Below, piece by piece: positions 1 to 8,330 of a stretch of 52,229 nucleotides of DNA (its first letter is position 1; every line of letters starts with the position of its first letter). The DNA is from Desulfobacteraceae bacterium (lineage in GTDB: Bacteria > Desulfobacterota > Desulfobacteria > Desulfobacterales > Desulfobacteraceae), in NCBI GenBank assembly GCA_016743945.1, contig JADGFI010000041.1:890-53118 (forward strand). The letters are read 5' to 3'. A model generated the notes under the pieces. That model had not been told where the DNA came from. It searched no databases and saw nothing but the letters and a program-made list of their open reading frames with translations. A program made the translations under genes and the position numbers.

Positions 1-1002
1 GATAAAAAGATAGGCAGGCGAATTCAACTTTTAAAATCATTTTCAACCGATAAAATTTATTCAAACAAGTATTCTTTTGAAAAACCCTACAATGCAACCT
101 TACTTGTTGAAAATTTAGTAGTTGCCGGAAAAATTCTATTACACAAAAATGATATTTTTGATGCGCCTTGCGGCAGAGTTATCTTTAAATGGGAAAATCA
201 AACCCGGTTTTTAAATTTTTTCAAAAATGCAAAACTTAAAAATGAAACTTTAACTTATTTGAATGAACAAATTTTCTTAGCTGAGCAGCGCCACTTTGAA
301 TCCGAAAGATTAAGGGCAAAAGAAAAACAATATATCAAACAATTACAATCCACTTTAGCACAACTGGTTTCAATTGAGGAAAGAGAACGCAAAATAATTG
401 CTGAAGACTTACATGATACCGTCACCCAAACACTTGGTTTTGGGATTTCTAAGTTTAAAAATGCAATTGATGATAAATTATTACAAAAAGATAGACAGTT
501 TTTGGATGTGCAGCAAATACTTGAGCAGGCGCTGGAAGAAATACGGTCACTGACAGTTCAAATCAGTCCTCCAACGCTAAGTTTTCTTAGTTTAGAAGAA
601 ACTTTGGAGGATTTGGCGTTCGAATTTAGATCCAAACACGGAATACAGATTAATTTTTCCAATAAAATAGAAAAACCTCTGAATCTGAATGAGTCTTTAC
701 AGACAATACTTTATCGATCCATCAGAGAACTTTTCATGAACACGATCAAGCATTCACAATCAAATGAAATTATCCTTAAAATTTCAATGGAGAATGAATT
801 TTTACACATTAATTTTAAAGATAAAGGTATTGGTTTTGATAGTTCAATATTAAAAGATAATTCAAAATCAAGCTTTGGATTATTCAGTATTATCGAAAGA
901 ATCAAGATTCTAAACGGACAATTTAAAATCGATTCAGAATCTGGCAAAGGAACGAAAATCGAAATAATCGTTCCCCTGGGAGAAGGGGCAAATAATCCAT
1001 AA
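1..1002 (+). CDS. Sensor histidine kinase, HisKA_3 (NarX/DegS-like) type, 5' end outside window
   Basis: The frame is open from base 1, so the gene starts upstream; an internal ATG at 259 is not the true start. The C-terminal 330 or so codons hold a coiled-coil linker, then a HisKA_3 dimerisation/phosphoacceptor box (ERERKIIAEDLHDTVTQTLG, His codon at 412-414). A HATPase_c domain follows, with an N-box (RELFMNTIKHS), a G1 box (DKGIGFD) and a G2 region (SFGLFSIIERI, then SGKGT). These families autophosphorylate on the box His and pass phosphate to a LuxR/NarL-type regulator; none is seen downstream. The sensor part is cut off, so the signal is unknown. The DNA is clearly richer in A+T than the genes from 2 kb on, which hints at a different origin. 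Confidence 0.9.
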   Translation, partial: DKKIGRRIQLLKSFSTDKIYSNKYSFEKPYNATLLVENLVVAGKILLHKNDIFDAPCGRVIFKWENQTRFLNFFKNAKLKNETLTYLNEQIFLAEQRHFESERLRAKEKQYIKQLQSTLAQLVSIEERERKIIAEDLHDTVTQTLGFGISKFKNAIDDKLLQKDRQFLDVQQILEQALEEIRSLTVQISPPTLSFLSLEETLEDLAFEFRSKHGIQINFSNKIEKPLNLNESLQTILYRSIRELFMNTIKHSQSNEIILKISMENEFLHINFKDKGIGFDSSILKDNSKSSFGLFSIIERIKILNGQFKIDSESGKGTKIEIIVPLGEGANNP

Positions 1003-1025
1003 ATATAGGATTATACATACCCCCT

Positions 1026-1219
1026 AAAGACTTCAAATGCATACGATGCGGCAACCGCTGTTCGACCCCAGCTGTGCTTTTCAAACAAATGTCAGTGGTG
1101 AAGATATAGCCATGTGGGAAAGACAAGGACGGTTTGATATTTTGCAGTGGATTCTTTTTTATAAAAAGAACTATGCAAACCAATTGAATCTCTATATCAT
1201 TAATCATCTGGCTCAATAA
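1026..1219 (+). pseudogene. Remnant of a YkgJ-type CxxCxxxC (Fe/Zn-chelating) protein, frameshifted
   Basis: In frame 3 the DNA from 1026 reads KDFKCIRCGNRCSTPAVLFK, the usual cysteine-rich opening of YkgJ-family (UPF0153) proteins. That frame stops soon after. The continuation typical of the family, GEDIAMWERQGRFDILQWI, lies in frame 2 from about 1090. A frameshift near 1078-1090 therefore splits the conserved N-terminal block, and the sequence after about 1160 no longer resembles the family and stops at 1219. No good start codon or ribosome site precedes it. I read it as a decayed gene. Family assignment rests on recalled motif spacing, not on a search. Confidence 0.6.
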
Positions 1220-1290
1220 TTCTCTACTCTCATTTAAAATAGGCGCAAGTTCATCTTTAAGACCATTTTAACCTTTGAAAGGAGATTACC

Positions 1291-1497
1291 ATGGAATCAA
1301 GCGTTTACAAAATCGTTGAAATTGTAGGATTTTCTGAAATTTCTTGGGAAGATGCTGCTAAATCTGCCGTTGCAGCTGTTGACAAATCTGTTCGCGATAT
1401 GCGTGTGGCTGAAGTTGTCAAAATGGATATGCGTTTGGAGGATAACAGGATTGTCGGTTACCGTACCAAATTAAAAGTCTCGTTTAAATTGGAATAG
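1291..1497 (+). CDS. Dodecin (flavin-binding small protein)
   Basis: This 68-residue protein has the whole dodecin fold signature: an N-terminal strand (SSVYKIVEIVGFS), a single helix (SWEDAAKSAVAAVDKS), and two C-terminal strands ending in RTKLKVSFKLE. The conserved Trp that stacks on flavin is present (residue 19, in EISWEDA). Dodecins assemble as hollow dodecamers that store or sequester riboflavin/FMN in the cytoplasm. A strong ribosome site (AAAGGAGA, about 1275-1283) precedes ATG 1291. It stands alone between two decayed genes. Confidence 0.93.
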   Translation: MESSVYKIVEIVGFSEISWEDAAKSAVAAVDKSVRDMRVAEVVKMDMRLEDNRIVGYRTKLKVSFKLE

Positions 1498-1518
1498 ATA
1501 ATTAAAAAAACGATGCCG

Positions 1519-1882
1519 TCATCTGTTGCCATTTTCTTTATAGGATAAAAGAGAATGACAGGCCACAAATTCACCCGGCCAAAATTCCAGCAATTGGGGA
1601 GATTTTGTTTTACAGATCTCCCCGGCATGTGCACACCGATATACACGTTTTCCATCAGCACTCGTGTATAGGGGTGCCGGGGGGGGGTCTGTGTGACAAC
1701 TTTGCCGGTGTTATTTCCACGATTTTGCCCAGGTACATCACAATGATCCGCTGGCAAAAACAACCTACCAGGGCAAGGTCGTGTGAAATAAACAGATAGG
1801 TCACCTTAAACTTATCGCCCAATTCCTAGAGCAAGAGGATTATCTGTGCTTGAACCGATACATCCAAAGCCGCAGTCTGATC
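1519..1882 (-). pseudogene. 3' remnant of an oligopeptide/dipeptide ABC transporter ATPase (OppF/DppF-like)
   Basis: Read on the minus strand from 1882, the DNA gives the Walker-B-distal part of an Opp/Dpp ATPase: ALDVSVQAQ, then an in-frame TAG, then TYLFISHDLALV (H-loop), IIVMYLGKIVEI, and after a frameshift at a run of C residues (about 1680-1687) HPYTRVLMENVY. A third frame supplies the family's C-terminal end, EICKTKSPQLLEF and the closing VACH, with a stop at 1519. The Walker A and signature parts are absent; upstream sequence becomes the nrdJ promoter. One stop plus at least two frame changes make it non-functional. No partner permease genes remain nearby. Confidence 0.8.
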
Positions 1883-1894
1883 CCTCCCCGCCAT

Positions 1895-1942
1895 CCCCTA
1901 TATATTGTAGTTGTATTTTTCTACAAATACTATATAAAGTAT
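1895..1942 (+). promoter_or_regulatory. Tandem NrdR boxes upstream of nrdJ
   Basis: Two NrdR-like 16-bp boxes lie at 1895-1910 (core CTATATATTG) and 1927-1942 (core CTATATAAAG). Against the known consensus core CwAtATaTwG they match 10/10 and 9/10. The cores are exactly 32 bp apart, the three-helical-turn spacing typical of paired NrdR sites. They end 99 bases before the nrdJ start. NrdR represses ribonucleotide reductase genes according to dATP/ATP; the nrdR gene itself is not in this window. Confidence 0.75.
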
Positions 1943-2041
1943 ATTCACAAATAAAGCCAAATTGTTTTTCTCCGGGTTCCTAAAATCAAATGGATGGAAA
2001 TAAAATGGAGACAAACCATAAAAACAACAGGAGTTGGGAAT

Positions 2042-4279
2042 ATGACAACAACCAAAGAGTCGACAGAGTCCATACGTTTTATCACCAAAAATTCCAGGAC
2101 AGTGTTGGAAAGACGGTATTTAAAAAAAGACGCGTCAGGAAAGGTCTCTGAATCACCAGAACAAATGTTTCGAAGAGTCGCAGCTCATATTGCCCAGGCC
2201 GAAAAAAAATATGATAAAAAAGCCGATATCAAAAAAATGGAAGAACAATTTTACCGATTGATGACCCAGTTCAGGTTTTTACCCAATTCCCCCACCTTGA
2301 TGAATGCAGGGAGATCTTTAGGGCAACTGGCCGCCTGCTTTGTTCTTCCCGTGGAAGACAGCATCGATGGTATTTTTGAAGCGGTTAAAAATGCTGCCAC
2401 AATTCACAAATCTGGTGGCGGGACAGGATTTTCATTTTCACGAATTCGTCCGAAGAACAGCAAAGTCGGGTCCACAGGTGGTGTGGCTTCCGGCCCGGTT
2501 TCATTCATGCAAATTTTCAACACGGCAACTGAGCAGGTGAAGCAGGGCGGCACAAGGAGAGGAGCCAACATGGCGATTCTTCGTGTGGATCATCCCGATA
2601 TCATGGATTTTATTAAATGCAAAAACAACAAAAATGAGTTGACGAACTTCAATATTTCCGTTGGCGTGACAGACAAGTTTATGGCTGCAGTTTCAAAGAA
2701 TGCGGAATATGACTTAATAGATCCAAGGACACACGAATCTTCGGGCAAATTGAATGCTGCGGCTGTCTATGAAGAATTAATAACCCAGGCATGGACCACA
2801 GGAGATCCTGGCATCATTTTTTTAGATAAGATCAACCGGCATAATACAACCCCTGGTATGGGAGAGATGGAATCTACCAACCCCTGCGGAGAACAGCCAC
2901 TTTTACCCATGGAGGCCTGCAATCTGGGGTCCATAAACCTGACGGCATTTGTGACCTCAAACCAAGGGATGCCGGCCATTGATTTTGACAAATTAAAAGA
3001 AACCATCCATCTTTCGGTCCGGTTTCTCGATAATACAATTGATATGTCAAAATACCCCATTAAAGAAATAGAGCAAATGGTTCAGGGGAACCGAAAAATA
3101 GGCCTGGGCATCATGGGATTTGCAGACACGCTTTTCAGACTGAATCTACCCTACGATTCAGATGAGGCCATAGACATTGCAGAGGGTGTCATGTCCTTTT
3201 TACAAAAGGAATCCCATAAAGCTTCCTGCGAACTTGCAAAGGAAAGGGGGGTGTTCCCTAATTTTGATCAAAGCGTGTTCAAGGGCGAAAAAAAGCTTAG
3301 GCGCAATGCCACCACAACAACCATTGCCCCCACAGGAACCCTGAGCATTATCGCAGGGTGCTCCAGCGGGATAGAGCCTGTTTTTGCATTAAGTTATGTT
3401 CGGACTGTAATGGATAATGACAAGCTTTTAGAGGTAAATCCTGTCTTTAAAAAAGTGGCTAAAATCCGAGGTTTTTTCGACAAAAAGCTGATGGAAGATA
3501 TCGCTGAGCGAGGAACCGCCAAAGGAATTTCTCAAATTCCCATTGACTTAAGAAAGGTATTTGTTACGGCACATGATATCAAGCCTGGGGACCATATCAA
3601 AATGCAGGCAGCGTTTCAACGGCACACAGATAACGCGGTTTCAAAAACGGTTAATCTTCCGAAGGATTCTAAAAAAGAAGATGTAAAATTCATTTATGAT
3701 GCGGCATTTAAGCTCAAATGTAAAGGCGTGACCATTTACAGAGACGGCAGCAAAGACAATCAGGTGCTTTCCATTTCCGGTAAAAAAGATAAGGACAATG
3801 GGAATGACTTTCTGCATGCCGGAAGAGAGCGCCCGAAAATTCTCGAAGGGTTTACCCAAAAAATCAAGACCGGTATGGGATACCTCTATGTAACCGTGTC
3901 CGAATTCAATAACAAGCCATTTGAGCTGTTTGCAACCATCGGAAAATCCGGAAAATCCACTACGGCTAAGACAGAAGCCATCGGAAGACTTATTTCTCTG
4001 GCGTTGAGATCAGGTATAGAAGTGACCGAAATCATAAACCAAATCAAAGGGATTCGAGGTGAACATGCTGTATTTCAAGATGGTGGGTTGGTGCATTCCA
4101 TTCCCGATGCCATTGCCAAGGTGCTTGAGAACCGATATTCGCCGACGGGTAATTCAAAAAATGCAAAGCCGTCTCAAAACCGTCTCAAATCAAATCTCTG
4201 TCCTGAGTGCGGACAGACCATTGCCTTTGAAGAAGGCTGTATGACATGTCATGCATGCGGCTACACCAAGTGCGGTTAA
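2042..4279 (+). CDS. nrdJ: Adenosylcobalamin-dependent (class II) ribonucleoside-diphosphate reductase
   Basis: This 745-residue enzyme makes deoxyribonucleotides without oxygen, using a coenzyme-B12 radical. The barrel motifs are present: the cysteine segment AACFVLPVEDSI (near residue 97), GGGTGFSFSRIRP, and the active-site loop NPCGEQPLLPMEACNLGSINL-type region near 279-299. The radical-chemistry segment ends with APTGTLSIIAGCSSGIEP. A TSCPD-type domain follows (about 600-700) and the protein closes with a four-Cys zinc-ribbon-like tail (CPECG...CHACG). I place the start at 2042, eight bases after AGGAG (2029-2033); an ATG at 1994 is in frame but has no ribosome site. The gene overlaps the end of convergent hpf by 4 bases and is preceded by two NrdR boxes. 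No B12 riboswitch was seen. Confidence 0.95.
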   Translation: MTTTKESTESIRFITKNSRTVLERRYLKKDASGKVSESPEQMFRRVAAHIAQAEKKYDKKADIKKMEEQFYRLMTQFRFLPNSPTLMNAGRSLGQLAACFVLPVEDSIDGIFEAVKNAATIHKSGGGTGFSFSRIRPKNSKVGSTGGVASGPVSFMQIFNTATEQVKQGGTRRGANMAILRVDHPDIMDFIKCKNNKNELTNFNISVGVTDKFMAAVSKNAEYDLIDPRTHESSGKLNAAAVYEELITQAWTTGDPGIIFLDKINRHNTTPGMGEMESTNPCGEQPLLPMEACNLGSINLTAFVTSNQGMPAIDFDKLKETIHLSVRFLDNTIDMSKYPIKEIEQMVQGNRKIGLGIMGFADTLFRLNLPYDSDEAIDIAEGVMSFLQKESHKASCELAKERGVFPNFDQSVFKGEKKLRRNATTTTIAPTGTLSIIAGCSSGIEPVFALSYVRTVMDNDKLLEVNPVFKKVAKIRGFFDKKLMEDIAERGTAKGISQIPIDLRKVFVTAHDIKPGDHIKMQAAFQRHTDNAVSKTVNLPKDSKKEDVKFIYDAAFKLKCKGVTIYRDGSKDNQVLSISGKKDKDNGNDFLHAGRERPKILEGFTQKIKTGMGYLYVTVSEFNNKPFELFATIGKSGKSTTAKTEAIGRLISLALRSGIEVTEIINQIKGIRGEHAVFQDGGLVHSIPDAIAKVLENRYSPTGNSKNAKPSQNRLKSNLCPECGQTIAFEEGCMTCHACGYTKCG

Positions 4280-4641
4280 ATTGGATTATCTGCCAAGCCA
4301 TCGGAGGCGTTAAATTGAGTACCGGTATTTTTGATGCTCTGCTTATCTCCGGCCAGGTGCCGCCTGAGTTTTTCTTTATTTTTTTTAATCTGTAATTTTA
4401 ATTTATCTGCCAGGGTATCAATCGATGCATACATATTTTCCGATTCTTCTTTTCCATGAATTCTAAACCCGTCACAGCTGAGGTTTATGTCAACAATGTG
4501 CCGAATTTTTTCGACGGATAAAACGACATGGGCTTCGGCCGGTTTATCCAGCATTTTGTCCAACCTGTCAAATTTTTCCTGGACATAGTCTTTTAAAGGG
4601 TCTGAGGGATCGATCTTCTTGAAGGTAATCGATATTTGCAT
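4276..4641 (-). CDS. hpf: Ribosome hibernation-promoting factor, short form (HPF/YfiA family)
   Basis: The 121-residue protein starts MQISITFKKIDPSDPLKDYV and continues with KFDRLDKMLDK and the basic helix KLKLQIKKNKEKLRRHL, the beta-alpha-beta-beta-beta-alpha layout of HPF/RaiA proteins. These bind the 30S decoding region in stationary phase and silence ribosomes. It lacks the C-terminal dimerisation domain of long HPF. An AGGAGG ribosome site sits just upstream of ATG 4641. In many proteobacteria hpf follows rpoN; here it stands alone, convergent with nrdJ. About 25 poorly conserved residues follow the fold. Confidence 0.9.
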   Translation of the reverse strand: MQISITFKKIDPSDPLKDYVQEKFDRLDKMLDKPAEAHVVLSVEKIRHIVDINLSCDGFRIHGKEESENMYASIDTLADKLKLQIKKNKEKLRRHLAGDKQSIKNTGTQFNASDGLADNPI

Positions 4642-4782
4642 AAAACCTCCTGTAAAGGTGAAGTTTTGTTTTTCACAATAACATATCTTTGGATCACTAT
4701 CAACGATTGTAAAACCGGCTTTCTTTTTCTTGCCAATTTGCCATCTGATATGATAATTTCATAAATTTTTTGGGACGATAAA

Positions 4783-6417
4783 ATGATTCACCTGACAAAA
4801 ATATCAAAACAGCACGGTTCTCAGATCCTTTTTTCCACTGCAAGTCTGCAGATTCTTCCCGGCACACGGATCGGACTTGTGGGCGCCAATGGGACCGGCA
4901 AGACAACCATCTTCCGGCTGATCACAGGGGAGGAAGAAGCAGACGGCGGAGAGATCTCCTGTGCAAAAAAAATTAAAATCGGCTACTTCTCCCAGGATGT
5001 GGGGGAAATGGCCGGTGGATCAGCCCTTGTGGAAGTGATGTCTGCAGCCTCGGATGTGGTGATGCTGGGTGAACGAATGAAAGTGATGGAAACGGCCATG
5101 GCAGAACCCATGGATGAAGCCGCCATGGAGATCCTGCTTGGGGATTATGGGGATGCGGCCGAAGAATTTGAAAATCGAGGCGGGTATGATCTTGAACCCC
5201 GGGCCAAAACGATTCTCACGGGCCTGGGTATCGGCCCTGCTGACTATACACGCCCCGTGGGATCCTTCAGTGGTGGATGGAAGATGCGGATTGCCCTGGC
5301 AAAAATTTTAACCATCTGTCCCGATGTCCTGCTCCTGGATGAACCCACAAACCATCTGGACATGGAATCCATCATATGGCTGGAAAATTGGCTGATCAAT
5401 GATTTTTCGGGTGCCCTTTTGATGACCTGCCATGACCACGATTTCATGAATAAAGTGGTGAGCAGAACCGTTGAGGTGGCAAACCACACGACCACCACCT
5501 ATGGCGGAAACTATGATTTTTATATTCAGGAACGGGAAATCAGGATGAAACAGCTCTTGGCCAGCCACAGGCGCCAACAGGAGATGCTTGCCAAGGAAGA
5601 AAACTTCATCGCTCGTTTCAAGGCACGGGTATCCCATGCGGCCCAGGTACAGTCCCGCATCAAAAAACTGGAAAAAATTGAGCGGATTAAATTGCCGGCA
5701 CAGCAGCGGGTTATCAAACTTGAATTTTCAGTCCCTCCGCGTTCAGGGGACGATGTCGTTCTTTTGGACAGGCTTTCAAAAATATGGGAAACACCGGATG
5801 GAAACCCGAAAACGGTTTTCTCTGATATTTCCGGGCTGATTAACCGACAGGATAAAATTGCTGTTGTGGGCGTCAACGGCGCCGGAAAATCCACTTTTTT
5901 AAAGGTTCTGGCAGGCGAGACAATACCGACCAAAGGTATCGCCAAACTTGGCGCCAGCGTTAAAATCGGTTACTTTAGCCAGCACTCCATGGATATCCTT
6001 GATTCTAAAAAAACCATTTTTGAAACCATCCAGGACGCTCTGCCCCTTGCAGGGATAGGGGTTATTCGTAACCTGTGCGGTGCTTTTCTCTTCTCGGGTG
6101 ATGATGTGGATAAGCGGATAGCAAAGCTTTCAGGCGGAGAAAAAAGCCGGGTGGTCCTGGCAACCCTTCTGGGGCAGCCCATAAATTTCTTGATCCTTGA
6201 CGAACCTACCAACCACCTGGATATCCAATCCAGGGAAGTCTTGTTGCATGCCCTGAAACAATTTGCCGGAACCATTGTTTTAGTAAGCCATGACCGGCAT
6301 TTTCTCCGCTGCCTTGTGAATAGGGTTTTTGAAATCGACCAGGGAGAAATGACCGTTTATACAGGTGACTACGAGTACTATCTGTCGAAAACACAACGGG
6401 ATCACAAGGAGATATAG
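4783..6417 (+). CDS. ABC-F family ATPase (ribosome-associated, duplicated ABC domains)
   Basis: The 544-residue protein has two ABC cassettes and no membrane segment. Cassette 1 has Walker A GANGTGKTT (about residue 35), signature SGGWKMRIALAK and Walker B LLLDEPTNHLD. Cassette 2 has Walker A GVNGAGKST (about 362), signature LSGGEKSRVVLA and Walker B FLILDEPTNHLD. A charged helical linker lies between them (about 245-310), the position of the P-site tRNA interaction motif in ABC-F proteins. ABC-F ATPases act on ribosomes during elongation or relieve antibiotic stalling. Closest by feel to the YheS/YbiT/Uup group; I cannot settle the subfamily. The start follows a weak ribosome site, and the gene diverges from hpf. 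Confidence 0.92.
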   Translation: MIHLTKISKQHGSQILFSTASLQILPGTRIGLVGANGTGKTTIFRLITGEEEADGGEISCAKKIKIGYFSQDVGEMAGGSALVEVMSAASDVVMLGERMKVMETAMAEPMDEAAMEILLGDYGDAAEEFENRGGYDLEPRAKTILTGLGIGPADYTRPVGSFSGGWKMRIALAKILTICPDVLLLDEPTNHLDMESIIWLENWLINDFSGALLMTCHDHDFMNKVVSRTVEVANHTTTTYGGNYDFYIQEREIRMKQLLASHRRQQEMLAKEENFIARFKARVSHAAQVQSRIKKLEKIERIKLPAQQRVIKLEFSVPPRSGDDVVLLDRLSKIWETPDGNPKTVFSDISGLINRQDKIAVVGVNGAGKSTFLKVLAGETIPTKGIAKLGASVKIGYFSQHSMDILDSKKTIFETIQDALPLAGIGVIRNLCGAFLFSGDDVDKRIAKLSGGEKSRVVLATLLGQPINFLILDEPTNHLDIQSREVLLHALKQFAGTIVLVSHDRHFLRCLVNRVFEIDQGEMTVYTGDYEYYLSKTQRDHKEI

Positions 6418-6587
6418 ATGGCAAATTCACGCATTATATTTTATTGACGATTTACGCCATTGCTCGGCAAACGCCTCGCCCCTGACCGAACCCAAAGAAA
6501 AAACCATATTTGGCTGGGTTAAATCTCTTTGGAGCAGACCCTAGGGCAAGATTCATCTTCGTTCCTAATACGTGTTAAAATCACAAA

Positions 6588-7355
6588 CTAAATAATAGCA
6601 ATCTGGTCCTGCCTTTTTATCTCTTTAAACGGCACACATTGGTATATATTGACGTTAAACCCAAGACTTTGGGGGGCACAAACCGTAATGGCGGCCTTGA
6701 AACGCTCGAGCAAAGGAAACCTAAAAAAAGAAAAAGCATCCGCATCCGCATCATTGTTACCGGTACCAAAGCATATTGCGGTTCCCGCCTGGCTGATTGT
6801 AAAACTGAATTTATCAAGGGGAATGGAAAGTCCTCTGCCCTTTGCCTTGATATAGGATTCTTTTAAGGTCCAGAAATCAAAAAAAACACTTTTTTTCTTA
6901 TCTTCCATTGTCTGCCCCAGCACCTCTGATTCCTGTTTTGAAAAAAAACGGTTTGCAATATTTATATCAATTTTCCGGGTCGAATCTTCCACATCAATCC
7001 CAATTTCATGGTCAAGGACCACGGCACAGGCCGTCAAACCACCGGCATGGGAAAGATTAAAGAAAATGGGGATATCGGTCACGCCTGTTTTGAGGCGGGG
7101 CTTCCCATAGCTGTTTTCCTCAAACCCAAAAGACTGGGGAGGAATCCCAGTGCATTGGGACAAAACAAACCGGAGGAGACCTCTTGTCACAAGACAAGTG
7201 TGACGATCTTTTTCAAATATATACCTGTCTATTTTGGATCGTTCTTTTTTGCTGGATATGTCCCTATAGGTTTTCAGTAAAGACGGGGTTTGTATATCGT
7301 CCACCCGTGAATAAAAAAAGTGGATTTCTCCGGGTTTTAAAACAATTTTATCCAA
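6588..7355 (-). CDS. 4'-phosphopantetheinyl transferase, Sfp/Gsp type
   Basis: The 255-residue enzyme moves the phosphopantetheine arm of CoA onto carrier proteins. Diagnostic pieces are visible: YGKPRL, the substrate-binding FFNLSHAGG, the Mg-binding GIDVED, and FWTLKESYIKAKGRG, in the order and spacing of Sfp enzymes. Start is TTG at 7355 with an AAGGA site eight bases upstream. No polyketide or peptide synthetase is in the window, so its carrier substrate could be the fatty-acid ACP or one encoded elsewhere. The short gap to the ABC-F gene (6418-6587) holds no convincing gene. Confidence 0.9.
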   Translation of the reverse strand: MDKIVLKPGEIHFFYSRVDDIQTPSLLKTYRDISSKKERSKIDRYIFEKDRHTCLVTRGLLRFVLSQCTGIPPQSFGFEENSYGKPRLKTGVTDIPIFFNLSHAGGLTACAVVLDHEIGIDVEDSTRKIDINIANRFFSKQESEVLGQTMEDKKKSVFFDFWTLKESYIKAKGRGLSIPLDKFSFTISQAGTAICFGTGNNDADADAFSFFRFPLLERFKAAITVCAPQSLGFNVNIYQCVPFKEIKRQDQIAII

Positions 7356-7499
7356 TTAATTTCCTTAAAATTAAATTATCGGCACACCCGATCCTGCCGT
7401 GTCTGTTCATACTCCGTTGGTTGGTTTGTAGTATCACAAAACAGGACCAAAGCATAGCCAATCCCAAAACGGGCTTTTCTGTTTGTTTTTTTAATGTAA

Positions 7500-7529
7500 T
7501 TGACAAGATCCGGGTTCATATTTTATAGA
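7500..7529 (+). promoter_or_regulatory. Candidate sigma-70 promoter for the thioesterase gene
   Basis: TTGACA (7500-7505), an 18-base spacer, then TATAGA (7524-7529). It points at the thioesterase gene starting at 7618 and lies in the divergent gap next to the phosphopantetheinyl transferase gene. No other structure was seen in 7356-7617. Confidence 0.5.
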
Positions 7530-7617
7530 GTCTCTAATTAGAAATCCTTGCCGTTGATTATTTTATTACAGGCAAGGCGACAACTTTTTAGCAAAAAATC
7601 TCACATTAGGAGAACAG

Positions 7618-8130
7618 ATGAATTCAATGAAAATAGAAAAATGCGCCCAGGATTCCTCCATGATTATTGCCAGGATCATGCTGCCCGAGGATGCCAACCC
7701 GGCCGGGATCGTTCATGGCGGTGTTGTCATGAAGGAAATTGATAATGCTGCCGGTGTTGCAGCCGTAAGACATACCCGAAAAATCTGTGTAACCGCATCC
7801 ATAGACCGGCTTGATTTCCACAAACCAGCTTTTATCGGCAACCTTTTAACGGTAAAAGCTGGTATCAACATGACAGGAAAAACTTCCATGGAAATTGGGG
7901 CACGTGTTGAAACAGAGGATCTGCTGACCGGGGTAAAAACCCATCTGGCATCTGCCTACCTGACCTTTGTTGCCCTCGGACAAAACCACAGGCCCACAAA
8001 GGTTCCTCCCCTGAAACTGGTTTCCAAAGAGGAAATCAGGCGGAACAGGGAAGCCCTTGCAAGAAAAGCGTTGCGTTTGTCGGAAAAAAGGAAAGAGTCT
8101 GAATGCCAGTTGGACACAGATAAATGTTAA
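7618..8130 (+). CDS. Hotdog-fold acyl-CoA thioesterase (YciA/ACOT family)
   Basis: The 170-residue protein carries the YciA/ACOT pattern: DANPAGIVHGGVVMKEIDNAAGVAA (the hotdog helix with its HGG turn), then TASIDRLDFHKPAFIGNLL and a C-terminal basic helix. Enzymes of this family hydrolyse acyl-CoA to free acid and CoA in the cytoplasm, often as hexamers. The Asp in MKEIDNAAG matches the usual catalytic position. TAGGAGA sits before ATG 7618. The last 15 residues (ESECQLDTDKC) are an ordinary hydrophilic tail. Confidence 0.88.
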   Translation: MNSMKIEKCAQDSSMIIARIMLPEDANPAGIVHGGVVMKEIDNAAGVAAVRHTRKICVTASIDRLDFHKPAFIGNLLTVKAGINMTGKTSMEIGARVETEDLLTGVKTHLASAYLTFVALGQNHRPTKVPPLKLVSKEEIRRNREALARKALRLSEKRKESECQLDTDKC

Positions 8131-8178
8131 TACCTAAGGGCTTCCATATCCAAGGATAATTATGCTGATTTTTTTTAG

Positions 8179-8215
8179 AATCCTGGCCGGTTAAACGAAG
8201 AAACCGACCGGGATT
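8179..8215. other. Stem-loop between convergent genes
   Basis: Arms AATCCTGGCCGGTT (8179-8192) and AACCGACCGGGATT (8202-8215) can pair over 14 positions, two of them G-U in RNA, around a 9-base loop. It lies between the thioesterase and khpA genes, which converge on it. No T-run follows on the downstream side of either strand, so it is not a standard intrinsic terminator; it may protect mRNA 3' ends. Confidence 0.45.
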
Positions 8216-8330
8216 AGACGTTTCATTTCTAATTATAAAACAAACCAATACCCCTAGAGATTTCTCTCCAAAAGAATAACAGGAAATCATTTGCTGGTTT
8301 TAAGAAAGGTCAGAATGCTGTCTCAAGGTC

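Noticed and set aside
1994..2041. Earlier in-frame ATG for nrdJ at 1994
   Set aside because: No ribosome site before it, and a clear AGGAG sits between it and ATG 2042.
2030..2042. Cobalamin riboswitch before nrdJ
   Set aside because: Searched by eye for the B12-box and long leader; the leader is short, AT-rich and contains NrdR boxes instead.
6418..6587. Protein-like stretch (LTEPKEKTIFGWVKSLWSRP) after the ABC-F gene
   Set aside because: It needs a frameshift, has no ribosome site and stops after about 35 codons. No family could be named, so it was not listed as a remnant.
8179..8215. Intrinsic terminator after the thioesterase gene
   Set aside because: The stem is good but neither strand has a T-run after it, so it was recorded as a stem-loop only.
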